A stretch of DNA of 58,993 nt from Chloroflexota bacterium. Lineage in GTDB: Bacteria; Chloroflexota; Dehalococcoidia; JACPPY01. The notes beneath the pieces are model-generated. The model was not told the origin of the DNA and made no database searches. It saw only the letters and a program-made list of their open reading frames with translations. A program made the translations under genes and the position numbers. This document shows, piece by piece, positions 52,125 through 58,993 of the stretch (position 1 is its first letter; every line of letters begins with the position of its first letter). The stretch covers positions 1 through 58,993 of the forward strand of contig JACPPY010000076.1 of the NCBI GenBank assembly GCA_016190755.1. The letters are read 5' to 3'.

Positions 52125-55100
52125 ATGAGACGGCATTCTCTTATGTTAATCAGTACCATTCTCCTGGCGGCATTGCTCGCGCCGCTTATATCCGCCTGCA
52201 TACAGAAGGTCGAGGGCTCCGTGGACGGATACACGGCAGTGCTTCCAGCGGTGATCCAGTCGGGGAGCACTCAGAATATCTCCCTCTCGTTGTTCCGGGG
52301 CGACCAACTGGCGTCAGACACCGTCGAGTTGGCCTTGCTCAAGGGGCAAGATAAGGTTGCCGACTCGACGGCCCGCGTTGACGGCAAGGGGACTGTGAGG
52401 CTTGACGTACCGCCCCTGGAGGACGGCGAATACACAGTAAGGCTGAAGGGCAGCGGTTTCCAGGATGAGGCTAAGGTAAAGGTGGACAACTCCTACCTGG
52501 TATTCCTGGAGACGGACAAGCCCATTTATAAACCCGGCCAGACCGTGCATATGCGCGTCATCTCACTAAGTCCGGAACTCAAGCCGGTAAGCGAGAAGAT
52601 AAGCGTAGAGGTGATGGATGCCAAGGGAACGAAGGTCTTCCGCAAGGCGATTGATACGGACGACTACGGCACGGTTACGCTTGACCTGCCCGTGTCTGCT
52701 GAGCCTAACCTGGGAGTTTGGAAGATAGCTGCAGCCGGAGCGAAAGCGAAGACACAGCTGGACGTGCGTATAGAAGAGTACGTGCTGCCCAAGTACGAGG
52801 TGAAGGTCGACCTGCCCAAGGAATGGTTTCTGGTCAATGAGCCTATAACCGGCAAGATAAGCGCGGAGTATTCCTTCGGCAAGCAAGTGAACGGCGATCT
52901 GGAGATAAAGGCCTCGCGCTACGTCGGCCAGTGGCAGGACTACGCTACGTATACGGTGCCTATTGACGGCCAGTCAGAGTTCACCATTCCAGCCGCAGGC
53001 TACGTGGCTGCCGTGCCCGCCGCTGGAGGCCAGGGGAACATCATGCTGAATGTTTCTGTAATTGAGGAGGCGACGGGTTACAACGAAAAGACCAGCCGTA
53101 TGCTTACCGTAGCCCAATCTCCGACGAACTTGCAGGTAATCCCCTCAGGCTCCATGTTCAAGCCAGGCATACCTTTCTCTTTCTTGCTGGTGACGAAGAC
53201 GCCGGATGGTAGGCTGGTGGAAGCTAAAGCCAAGGTCCGCATATCTTACGTTTCCAAAGAGTTTAAAGAGATAGGGAGCGAAGATAAGACTACGGACACG
53301 ATCAAGGGGAAGGCGCTGCTCCAGGTGACACCCCCCGTCAATGCTGTAGCGATGTCGATAGAGGCATCGACCCCGGATGCACGCGCCTCAAAGACCGTTC
53401 AGGCAGGGTATTCTCCTTCCGGCAACTTCATACATGTGGAGCAGACAAGCGAAGGCACGGCCGCCTTGGGCCAGACAATAGCCTTCAAGGTGTACTCCAC
53501 GAAAGAAGCCTCTAACTTCTACTACGAGGTCATCTCTCGCGGCAAGGTTGTCTTCAGTGATTTCACTCGTGGTGACAGCATATCATTCAAAACGACACCA
53601 GCAATGGCGCCGACGTCCAAGCTGCTCGTGTACCAGATACTGCCTAATGCCGAGGTGGCGGCGGACTACATACCATTCAAGGTTGATGCACAGTACCCTC
53701 AAGCAGTAAAGGTTGACTTCAGCAAGCCAGAAGCCAGGCCCGGTGAGGACGTGACCATAAGCGTACAGACGGACGGCCAGGCAAAGGTCGGCCTGGCGGC
53801 TGTGGACAAATCGGTATTCATTCTGGCCGAGAACCGGCTTAACCTGCAGCAGGTGTTCGACGAGCTTGAGAAACTGTACATGAAGCCGCAGGTTGAGATA
53901 CACGAGGTCTCGCCACTCTACAGAGAGTCAGTGGCCATCAAGGGCTCCCGGGATGTGTTCAAGGATGCCGGCGCGGTCGTCATAAGCAACAAAAGCATAC
54001 CCGAGGGCGCAGAATACAAGAACAAAAACATGCCACGGCCCATGCCACTGGGCGGCGTGTGGAAAATGGCGGATCAGGCAGCCAGCGGTGCGCGCGGCGC
54101 AGTGCCTCCAGTTCCCGCGGCGGCCCCTGTCCCTGAGGCTTCCCACTCAGGGTTGGCCGAGGTAAAACGCGTACGGCAGTTCTTCCCCGAGACCTGGATA
54201 TGGCAAGAACTTACTACCGACGCCAGTGGCAAGGGAGCATTCAAGGTGAAAGTGCCTGACAGCATAACTACCTGGATGCTCCGTGCCGTTGCCCTGTCCA
54301 AGAGCAAAGGCCTGGGAATCGCGGAAAGCCAACTGAGGTCCTTCCAGCCCTTCTTCCTCAGCGTGGACCTGCCCTACTCAGCGATACGCGGCGAGGAGTT
54401 TCCTGCCAAGATCGCCATATACAACTACCTGGATACCTCGCAGAGTGTCACAGTCAAGCTGGATACGTCGCCCTGGTTTGACCTGCTGGATAAACCGGAG
54501 AAGACCGTGGACATCAAGGCCAACGATATCGGCGGCGTGCAATTCATGATAAGGCCGAAGAAATTGGGTGTGAACGACCTCAAAGTCACAGCTCAAAGTA
54601 AGCAAGACGCCGATGCCGTGATAAAGACTCTCATGGTCGAGTCTGAGGGCACGCCCAGAGAACTGGTCGACAACCTGATACTATCCGGTGGAGGCTCGAA
54701 GGCTGTTGATACGTCGGTCCCGCCCCAGGCGATAGACGACTCGGCGCGGGCTTACCTGACTTTGACCTCCTCGTACCTGGCGCAGACTATAGACGGGCTG
54801 GAAGGGTTGCTGCAAATGCCTTTCGGCTGCGGCGAGCAAAACATGATAGTCTTCGCCCCGGATGTCTTCATAACGAAGTACCTCAAGCAGTCTGGGCAGT
54901 TAAAGCCAGAGGTCATGGCCAAGGCGGAGAAACTGATGCTCACTGGCTATCAGAGAGAGCTAACCTACCGACGCAGCGACGGCTCGTTCTCGGCCTTCGG
55001 ACAACAGGATAAGGAAGGAAGCCTGTGGCTCACATCCTTCGTTCTTAAGAGTTTCGCCCAGGCCAGTGACCTGATCTTCATCGACGACAACGTGCTGGCG

Positions 55101-56294
55101 CAGGCACAGTCATGGATAAAGGCCCACCAGAACGCCGATGGCTCCTTCGATGCAGTTGGATTTGTCATACACAAGGAGATGATGGGCGGACTGCAGGGGA
55201 AGACAGCCATGAGTTCGTACGTGGCGATCGCCCTCATGCAGGCTGGAGAGAAGGTTTCTTCTGCCCGGGCTGTTTCCTACCTGGAGGGCAAACTGAGCGA
55301 TATCACCGACTCATACACCGCAGCTCTCGCGGCGTACGCGCTGGAGTTAGGTAATAGCCCGAAGGCCGCCGACGCTTATAACAAGCTGATGAAGATGGCC
55401 AAGGACGATGAGAACGGCCTGCATTGGGGTGGGGTGCAACCTGGTGAGCCAGGACCTATGCCGATGCCAAAGTTAGTACCCGGGATGCCAGGTGGGTACA
55501 TGCCGGCGCCCAGGACGTCGGACATAGAGGCGACTGGGTACGCCACACTGGCACTAGTTAAGCACGGAGACGCAGCCAACGCTGGCAAGGCCGCCCGATG
55601 GTTGGTCTCCAAAAGAAACGCGTACGGTGGCTTTGGCTCGACCCAGGATACTGTCGTTGGATTGGAGGCGCTTACCTCATACGCCACCGGCGTCAGAGCA
55701 GATGTCGACCTGATAGTCACGGTCGAAGCCGGCGGCAAGACCCAGGAGGTGAGGGTCCGATCTGACAATTTCGATGTCCTGCAGATAGTCGAGTTACCGG
55801 TCAACAGCCAGGTAAACATCAAAGTAGCTGGCAAGGGCGACGCGGTAGCCCAGGTGGTACGGCGCTTCAACCTGCCGGAGACGAAGAAGGCGGAAGAAGC
55901 CATGAAGGTGGATGTCAGCTACGATGTCACACGAGTGGCGGTGAACGATCTGGTGAAGGTTTCGGTGAAAGTAGCATTTAATCCGCCGTTCCCGGTAGAG
56001 GCTGGCATGACGGTCGTGGACATCTCGGTGCCCACCGGGTTCGCTCCGGTCAGCGATTCCATCGCGGCTGCCGTCAAAGCCCAGAAGAAACTACAGCGGT
56101 TCGACATCTCCGGCCGCAAGGTCATCTTATATATTGAGAACATGATGCCCGGCGACACGCTGGCATTCAGCTTCGATGTGAAGGCCATGTACCCGGTCAA
56201 GGCCAAGGGCACCTCGTCCAAGGCATACTCCTACTACAGGCTCGAACTGTCTGGTGAGACGATGGGACAGGACATGGTTGTAGTGGATAGATAG
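52125..56294 (+). CDS. Alpha-2-macroglobulin/thioester lipoprotein, animal-type
   Basis: A 1389-residue exported protein with lipobox LISAC (Cys25). Macroglobulin domains open with the FLETDKPIYKPGQTVHMR block near residue 130 and continue to about 550. A short Pro/Ala/Gly-rich stretch near 640-680 (PVPAAAPVPEASHS) could act as bait. KRVRQFFPETWIWQELTTD follows, very like the region after the bait in vertebrate A2M. The thioester is MPFGCGEQNM (Cys902, Gln905), and GFVIHKEMMGGL places His1016 at the catalytic-His position of complement C3. A C-terminal receptor-binding-like domain ends near 1389. It should trap or bind proteases at the surface. The start is the ATG at 52125 with AAAGGAA. Confidence 0.92.
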   Translation: MRRHSLMLISTILLAALLAPLISACIQKVEGSVDGYTAVLPAVIQSGSTQNISLSLFRGDQLASDTVELALLKGQDKVADSTARVDGKGTVRLDVPPLEDGEYTVRLKGSGFQDEAKVKVDNSYLVFLETDKPIYKPGQTVHMRVISLSPELKPVSEKISVEVMDAKGTKVFRKAIDTDDYGTVTLDLPVSAEPNLGVWKIAAAGAKAKTQLDVRIEEYVLPKYEVKVDLPKEWFLVNEPITGKISAEYSFGKQVNGDLEIKASRYVGQWQDYATYTVPIDGQSEFTIPAAGYVAAVPAAGGQGNIMLNVSVIEEATGYNEKTSRMLTVAQSPTNLQVIPSGSMFKPGIPFSFLLVTKTPDGRLVEAKAKVRISYVSKEFKEIGSEDKTTDTIKGKALLQVTPPVNAVAMSIEASTPDARASKTVQAGYSPSGNFIHVEQTSEGTAALGQTIAFKVYSTKEASNFYYEVISRGKVVFSDFTRGDSISFKTTPAMAPTSKLLVYQILPNAEVAADYIPFKVDAQYPQAVKVDFSKPEARPGEDVTISVQTDGQAKVGLAAVDKSVFILAENRLNLQQVFDELEKLYMKPQVEIHEVSPLYRESVAIKGSRDVFKDAGAVVISNKSIPEGAEYKNKNMPRPMPLGGVWKMADQAASGARGAVPPVPAAAPVPEASHSGLAEVKRVRQFFPETWIWQELTTDASGKGAFKVKVPDSITTWMLRAVALSKSKGLGIAESQLRSFQPFFLSVDLPYSAIRGEEFPAKIAIYNYLDTSQSVTVKLDTSPWFDLLDKPEKTVDIKANDIGGVQFMIRPKKLGVNDLKVTAQSKQDADAVIKTLMVESEGTPRELVDNLILSGGGSKAVDTSVPPQAIDDSARAYLTLTSSYLAQTIDGLEGLLQMPFGCGEQNMIVFAPDVFITKYLKQSGQLKPEVMAKAEKLMLTGYQRELTYRRSDGSFSAFGQQDKEGSLWLTSFVLKSFAQASDLIFIDDNVLAQAQSWIKAHQNADGSFDAVGFVIHKEMMGGLQGKTAMSSYVAIALMQAGEKVSSARAVSYLEGKLSDITDSYTAALAAYALELGNSPKAADAYNKLMKMAKDDENGLHWGGVQPGEPGPMPMPKLVPGMPGGYMPAPRTSDIEATGYATLALVKHGDAANAGKAARWLVSKRNAYGGFGSTQDTVVGLEALTSYATGVRADVDLIVTVEAGGKTQEVRVRSDNFDVLQIVELPVNSQVNIKVAGKGDAVAQVVRRFNLPETKKAEEAMKVDVSYDVTRVAVNDLVKVSVKVAFNPPFPVEAGMTVVDISVPTGFAPVSDSIAAAVKAQKKLQRFDISGRKVILYIENMMPGDTLAFSFDVKAMYPVKAKGTSSKAYSYYRLELSGETMGQDMVVVDR

Positions 56295-56305
56295 CACGTT
56301 GCAAC

Positions 56306-56357
56306 ATGACGCACCCCGAACCTCCGGTCTGCTCCGGCATGGCTCGGGGTGTGTCAT
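56306..56357 (+). terminator. 14-bp hairpin between alpha-2-macroglobulin and lexA
   Basis: Arms 56306-56319 and 56344-56357 pair over 14 bp with one G-U. The loop is 24 nt. No T run follows. It lies 11 nt after the stop codon and 20 nt before the lexA -35. Confidence 0.55.
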
Positions 56358-56377
56358 TGCAGGGCCTCCGCCAGCCC

Positions 56378-56427
56378 TTGACACAAGAATGCCGCCGGAC
56401 TAGACTTTGCGTAGAACATTAGTTCTA
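56378..56427 (+). promoter_or_regulatory. lexA promoter with overlapping LexA box
   Basis: A near-consensus promoter TTGACA (56378-56383), N17, TAGACT (56401-56406) puts the start near 56413. The palindrome TAGAAC-ATTA-GTTCTA (56412-56427; core GAAC-N4-GTTC at 56414-56425) covers the transcription start. It fits the Bacillus-type SOS box, so LexA probably represses its own gene here. Confidence 0.85.
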
Positions 56428-56444
56428 TGGAGGTCAAGCAGCGG

Positions 56445-57080
56445 ATGGTGGAGCTATCGCAAAAACGGCGCCAAATACTGAACTTTATTCGCGGCTTTGC
56501 CGAAGAACACGGCTATCCTCCCACCGTACGTGATATACAAAACGGATGTCACATTTCATCTACCTCCGTGGTCGACCATCACCTGCGCGTGCTGGAGCGC
56601 GACGGGCTTCTGCGGAGGGATGGCAAGACATCGCGCGGCTTGGAGTTAATCGGTGCTCCACCGCTGAAAAACACTATCCTCGTGCCCATGGCCGGCAACA
56701 TTGCGGCTGGCCAACCGATTCCTGTACCGCAGCCCGACGCCTGGGACACAGTCTCCGGCGGGGAGACCCTGGAACTGCCCGCAGAAATAATCCGCGGCCG
56801 CAAGAACGTATATGCGCTTCGCGTCAAGGGTCAATCCATGGTAGATGCCCTGATAAATGACGGTGACATCGTGCTCATGCAGCAGGTGCCCGCGGTCGAT
56901 GATGGAGATATGGCGGCCGTATGGCTGAAACAAGAGAAAGCAGTCACGCTGAAGAAACTTTACCGCGACAAGGACCGCCTGAGGCTGGAACCAGCAAACA
57001 CCCTCATGAAGCCAATCTACGTATCGCCTGAGAACACTGAGGTACAGGGCAAAGTAGTGGCGGTGATCAGGACATACTAG
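56445..57080 (+). CDS. lexA: LexA repressor of the SOS response
   Basis: A 211-residue LexA. The N-terminal winged helix has QKRRQILNFIRGFAEEHGYPPTVRDIQ and SSTSVVDHHLRVLERDGLL. The C-terminal peptidase has the self-cleavage Ala-Gly (AAGQP, Ala88-Gly89), the nucleophile Ser131 in GQSM and Lys170 in VTLKK. RecA-activated cleavage would lift repression. The ATG at 56427 is only 14 nt from the predicted transcript start and lies at the edge of the SOS box. The ATG at 56445 aligns better with family starts and has GGAGG 11 nt upstream, so I choose it. Confidence 0.93.
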   Translation: MVELSQKRRQILNFIRGFAEEHGYPPTVRDIQNGCHISSTSVVDHHLRVLERDGLLRRDGKTSRGLELIGAPPLKNTILVPMAGNIAAGQPIPVPQPDAWDTVSGGETLELPAEIIRGRKNVYALRVKGQSMVDALINDGDIVLMQQVPAVDDGDMAAVWLKQEKAVTLKKLYRDKDRLRLEPANTLMKPIYVSPENTEVQGKVVAVIRTY

Positions 57081-57207
57081 AAGATCGATCTACTGTGAAG
57101 CCGGGCATACTGCCATTGTCGGCCTGTTCTGACTGCGGCATGGTGACGATCGGCAATCAGGAGTGTACAATGCACGGTGATAGCGACGATCATGTTGGAG
57201 TACTACT

Positions 57208-57771
57208 GTGGGATACTCATTTCTGCCGGAATTCCAGAGCGTCGGCGCAGAGCTTCGCCATGATAGGCTCGTCACTGCCTGCGGTGGCAACCTGAGCATG
57301 AGGCTCGGCAATCGTATGCTCATCACGCGGCATGGCTGCTCCCTGGGTCGTCTGACGAATAACGAGCTCGTCGAGACCGGATACGAGCCCGAAGACTCGG
57401 CCGACATCCGGGCATCAATGGAGCTTCCCGTGCATCGCGCTATCTACCACCACACCACCGCTCTGGCTATCGTGCACGCTCATGCCCCTCATGCCATCGC
57501 CGTTTCAATGAAGGCACAAGACATACGCCCGTTGGATGTTGAGGGTTCCGTCCTATTGGGCATAGTGCCTGTGCTTGGTCAGAGGGAAGAGATCGGCCCC
57601 GGCCACGGCGCCGAGCATATCGCTCGTGCATTGCAGGATAAACACGTGGTTATGGTGCGGGCCCACGGATGCTTCGCTGTGGGAAGAGACCTTGAAGAGG
57701 CACACGGCTACGTTTCCACACTCGAGGAAAGCTGCCGAATCCTGTGCCTGCTGCGGTCAATGGGGCAATAA
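57208..57771 (+). CDS. Class II aldolase/adducin-family protein
   Basis: A 187-residue protein of the L-fuculose-phosphate aldolase fold. TACGGNLSMRLGNRMLITRHG is the phosphate-binding opening, MELPVHRAIYHHTTALAIVHAHAPHA brings the zinc-binding His and the catalytic Glu region, and VVMVRAHGCFAVGRDLEEAHGYVSTLEESCRI the last His and the C-terminal helix. Reactions in the family include sugar-phosphate aldol cleavage and dehydratase or decarboxylase steps; the substrate cannot be told. The start is GTG at 57208 with GGAG before it. There is no neighbouring sugar kinase. Confidence 0.8.
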   Translation: MGYSFLPEFQSVGAELRHDRLVTACGGNLSMRLGNRMLITRHGCSLGRLTNNELVETGYEPEDSADIRASMELPVHRAIYHHTTALAIVHAHAPHAIAVSMKAQDIRPLDVEGSVLLGIVPVLGQREEIGPGHGAEHIARALQDKHVVMVRAHGCFAVGRDLEEAHGYVSTLEESCRILCLLRSMGQ

Positions 57772-57793
57772 CGGACCAGCCAGGCAGAGGGCT

Positions 57794-58747
57794 TTATCTG
57801 CCCTTATTGACCTTGACCTCTGCTCCCAGTCCAGAGCGTACGGGCGTGCACCAGTGCTTGTACTTCGGGCTGCGTCCGTAGATGGCGTCGAAATACAGCT
57901 TCTGGAGCTGCCTGGTTACCTTACCGACAGAGCCATCGCCGATCCTGTAGTTGTCCACCTCTACGACCGATGTAAGGTGCGCGGCCGTACCGGTGAGGAA
58001 ACACTCGTCTGCCGTGAGCAATTCGCCGCGGCGGAAGTGCCGCTCCACCGTTTCTAGTCCCATCTCGTTGCGGGCAATTTGAATTACGCAGTCTCGGGTA
58101 ATGCCCATCAGTATGCTGTCGTATACCGGCGGCGTTATGAGTTGATTACGCCTGAGGATAAAGACGTTCTCACCGCTGCCTTCTGAGATGAATCCATCGC
58201 GCGTCTCGATGATAGACTCGTCGAAGCCCTTGTGGAAGGCATCGGTGCGGGCAAGCGCTGAGTTGACGTAGAAGCCGGTTATCTTGGCTCCCGGGGGCAC
58301 CTGGGTGTCGTCCGGCCGGCGCCACGAAGATATACAGCAGCGTGCTCCCTTGTCAGGATCCAGGTATGGGCCCCAGGGTATGATGAATATGGCTACTTCT
58401 ACTTCTACCTGATGCAGGCGGACCCAAAGCGCCTCAGACGCTGTATAGATAATAGGCCGGACATACTGGTCTTCCTTCAGGTCTTCCTTCTGAGCTAGCT
58501 CGATGGTAATGCGGGTGAGTTCTTCCGCCGTATAGGGCACATTGAACCTCAGCAGCTTGGCGTTGTTCAGCAGCCTCTGGTAATGCTCCTGGACACGAAA
58601 GAGGTATACCTGATGCTCCTCTTTGTTCCAGTTGCCACGTATGCCTTCAAATACGGCCGTGCCGTAATGGAAGGCATGGGTCATGACACTCAGGTTGGCC
58701 TGAGAGAACGGAACAAGATTCTTTTTAAAGTAGGCGTAAGCGGGCAT
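57794..58747 (-). CDS. ilvE: Branched-chain amino acid aminotransferase
   Basis: A 317-residue PLP enzyme of fold type IV. Landmarks are THAFHYGTAVFEGIRG near residue 23-37, the lysine Lys155 in PPGAKITGFYVNSALARTDAF, aligned with the Schiff-base Lys of E. coli IlvE, and DGFISEGSGENVFIL near 184-197. GITRDCVIQIARNEMG and LTGTAAHLTSVVEVD complete the C-terminal half. It exchanges amino groups between Leu, Ile or Val and 2-oxoglutarate. A GAGGAGAGG site precedes the ATG. It runs toward the aldolase gene and no ilv genes are adjacent. Confidence 0.93.
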   Translation of the reverse strand: MPAYAYFKKNLVPFSQANLSVMTHAFHYGTAVFEGIRGNWNKEEHQVYLFRVQEHYQRLLNNAKLLRFNVPYTAEELTRITIELAQKEDLKEDQYVRPIIYTASEALWVRLHQVEVEVAIFIIPWGPYLDPDKGARCCISSWRRPDDTQVPPGAKITGFYVNSALARTDAFHKGFDESIIETRDGFISEGSGENVFILRRNQLITPPVYDSILMGITRDCVIQIARNEMGLETVERHFRRGELLTADECFLTGTAAHLTSVVEVDNYRIGDGSVGKVTRQLQKLYFDAIYGRSPKYKHWCTPVRSGLGAEVKVNKGR

Positions 58748-58868
58748 CGCGCCTCTCCTCTATCTTTCTCTCCCGTGGGCCAACGGCAAGCGCTTTCCCA
58801 TAGGAGTGGCGATGCGCGTCATTATATCTCAACGAAGTGTCCCTGACAACGCTGGCCAGGGCAAGAGC

Positions 58869-58973
58869 TTCCCGCGAAACGCGCAAAACTGCAAAGCACC
58901 AGATACGAAAGGTCTTGACCGGGGCAGTTCCACAGATACGGACTGATTCACCGACTACCGCGTTTCGCGGGAA
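58869..58973. repeat. 15-bp inverted repeat 75 nt apart, upstream of ilvE
   Basis: TTCCCGCGAAACGCG (58869-58883) and CGCGTTTCGCGGGAA (58959-58973) are exact reverse complements separated by 75 nt. The pair sits in the non-coding stretch before ilvE, at the end of the window. It may be an operator pair or the edge of a structure continuing beyond the window. Confidence 0.55.
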
Positions 58974-58993
58974 ATTCCATGGGGTAATTATTC

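Noticed and set aside
56427..56444. lexA start at the first ATG
   Set aside because: It leaves a leader of about 14 nt within the SOS box and adds residues not usual in LexA; a leaderless-like start cannot be fully ruled out.
57794..58747. IlvE with Arg in place of the PLP lysine (ALARTD)
   Set aside because: The Schiff-base Lys corresponds to Lys155 in GAKITGF, which is intact; the Arg is at another position.

Overview
The window looks like chromosomal DNA of an anaerobic or microaerophilic bacterium, most probably a Chloroflexota member close to Dehalococcoidia. This placement is an inference from several traits: a Bacillus-type LexA box (GAAC-N4-GTTC) in the lexA promoter, a methanogen-type thymidylate synthase, a membrane pyrophosphatase, a multihaem cytochrome, Ser/Thr-rich lipoproteins and no sign of an outer membrane. 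Gene density is high, both strands are used, and many starts are GTG or TTG. I saw no tRNA, rRNA, CRISPR array, phage or intact insertion sequence.

Layout. 1-11.4 kb: the tail of a multihaem c-type cytochrome, a DHA2 drug exporter, a PrsW-type membrane protease, a TauE/SafE exporter with its DUF1634 partner, a methyltransferase-nitroreductase pair, a GT-C glycosyltransferase, a short FtsH and an ACT-malic enzyme. 11.8-20.4 kb: a type IV pilus locus (major pilin, PilC, three minor-pilin-like proteins, PilO-like, a PilM-PilN fusion, PilT), with PilB convergent on the other strand. 20.6-24 kb: dCTP deaminase facing thymidylate synthase (dTTP supply), then a protein with two transglutaminase-like domains plus TPRs. 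24.1-32.2 kb: a 712-residue coiled-coil protein, LepA, an MFS exporter, RecD2 helicase and dodecin.

32.4-38 kb is a cell-surface block: a seven-repeat beta-propeller lipoprotein, a serpin lipoprotein whose frame is broken near its N-terminus, a small Ser/Thr-rich lipoprotein, a secreted repeat protein and a radical SAM enzyme. 38.5-46 kb is a tightly overlapping operon alaS-ruvX-aroE-DUF2007-aroC-aroKB, in which successive genes mostly share 4-nt stop/start overlaps. 46-52 kb: a nitroreductase, a rhodanese-ferritin fusion, a proton-pumping pyrophosphatase with a strong terminator, an unknown protein, a 135-bp repeat-like element and a second PrsW protease. 52.1-56.3 kb encodes a 1389-residue alpha-2-macroglobulin lipoprotein, followed by lexA with its own SOS box, a class II aldolase and IlvE.

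The most striking item is the alpha-2-macroglobulin. It has the animal-type thioester GCGEQNM and, 114 residues later, a VIHxEM-GG segment matching the catalytic-histidine region of complement C3. With the serpin lipoprotein it suggests a surface-anchored anti-protease defence. Other points worth a second look are the PilM-PilN fusion (GspL-like layout), an extra block of about 120 residues in AlaRS, near-leaderless promoters before three genes, the double transglutaminase-TPR protein and the MITE-like element. Function calls rest on reading motifs by eye; no database search was run.
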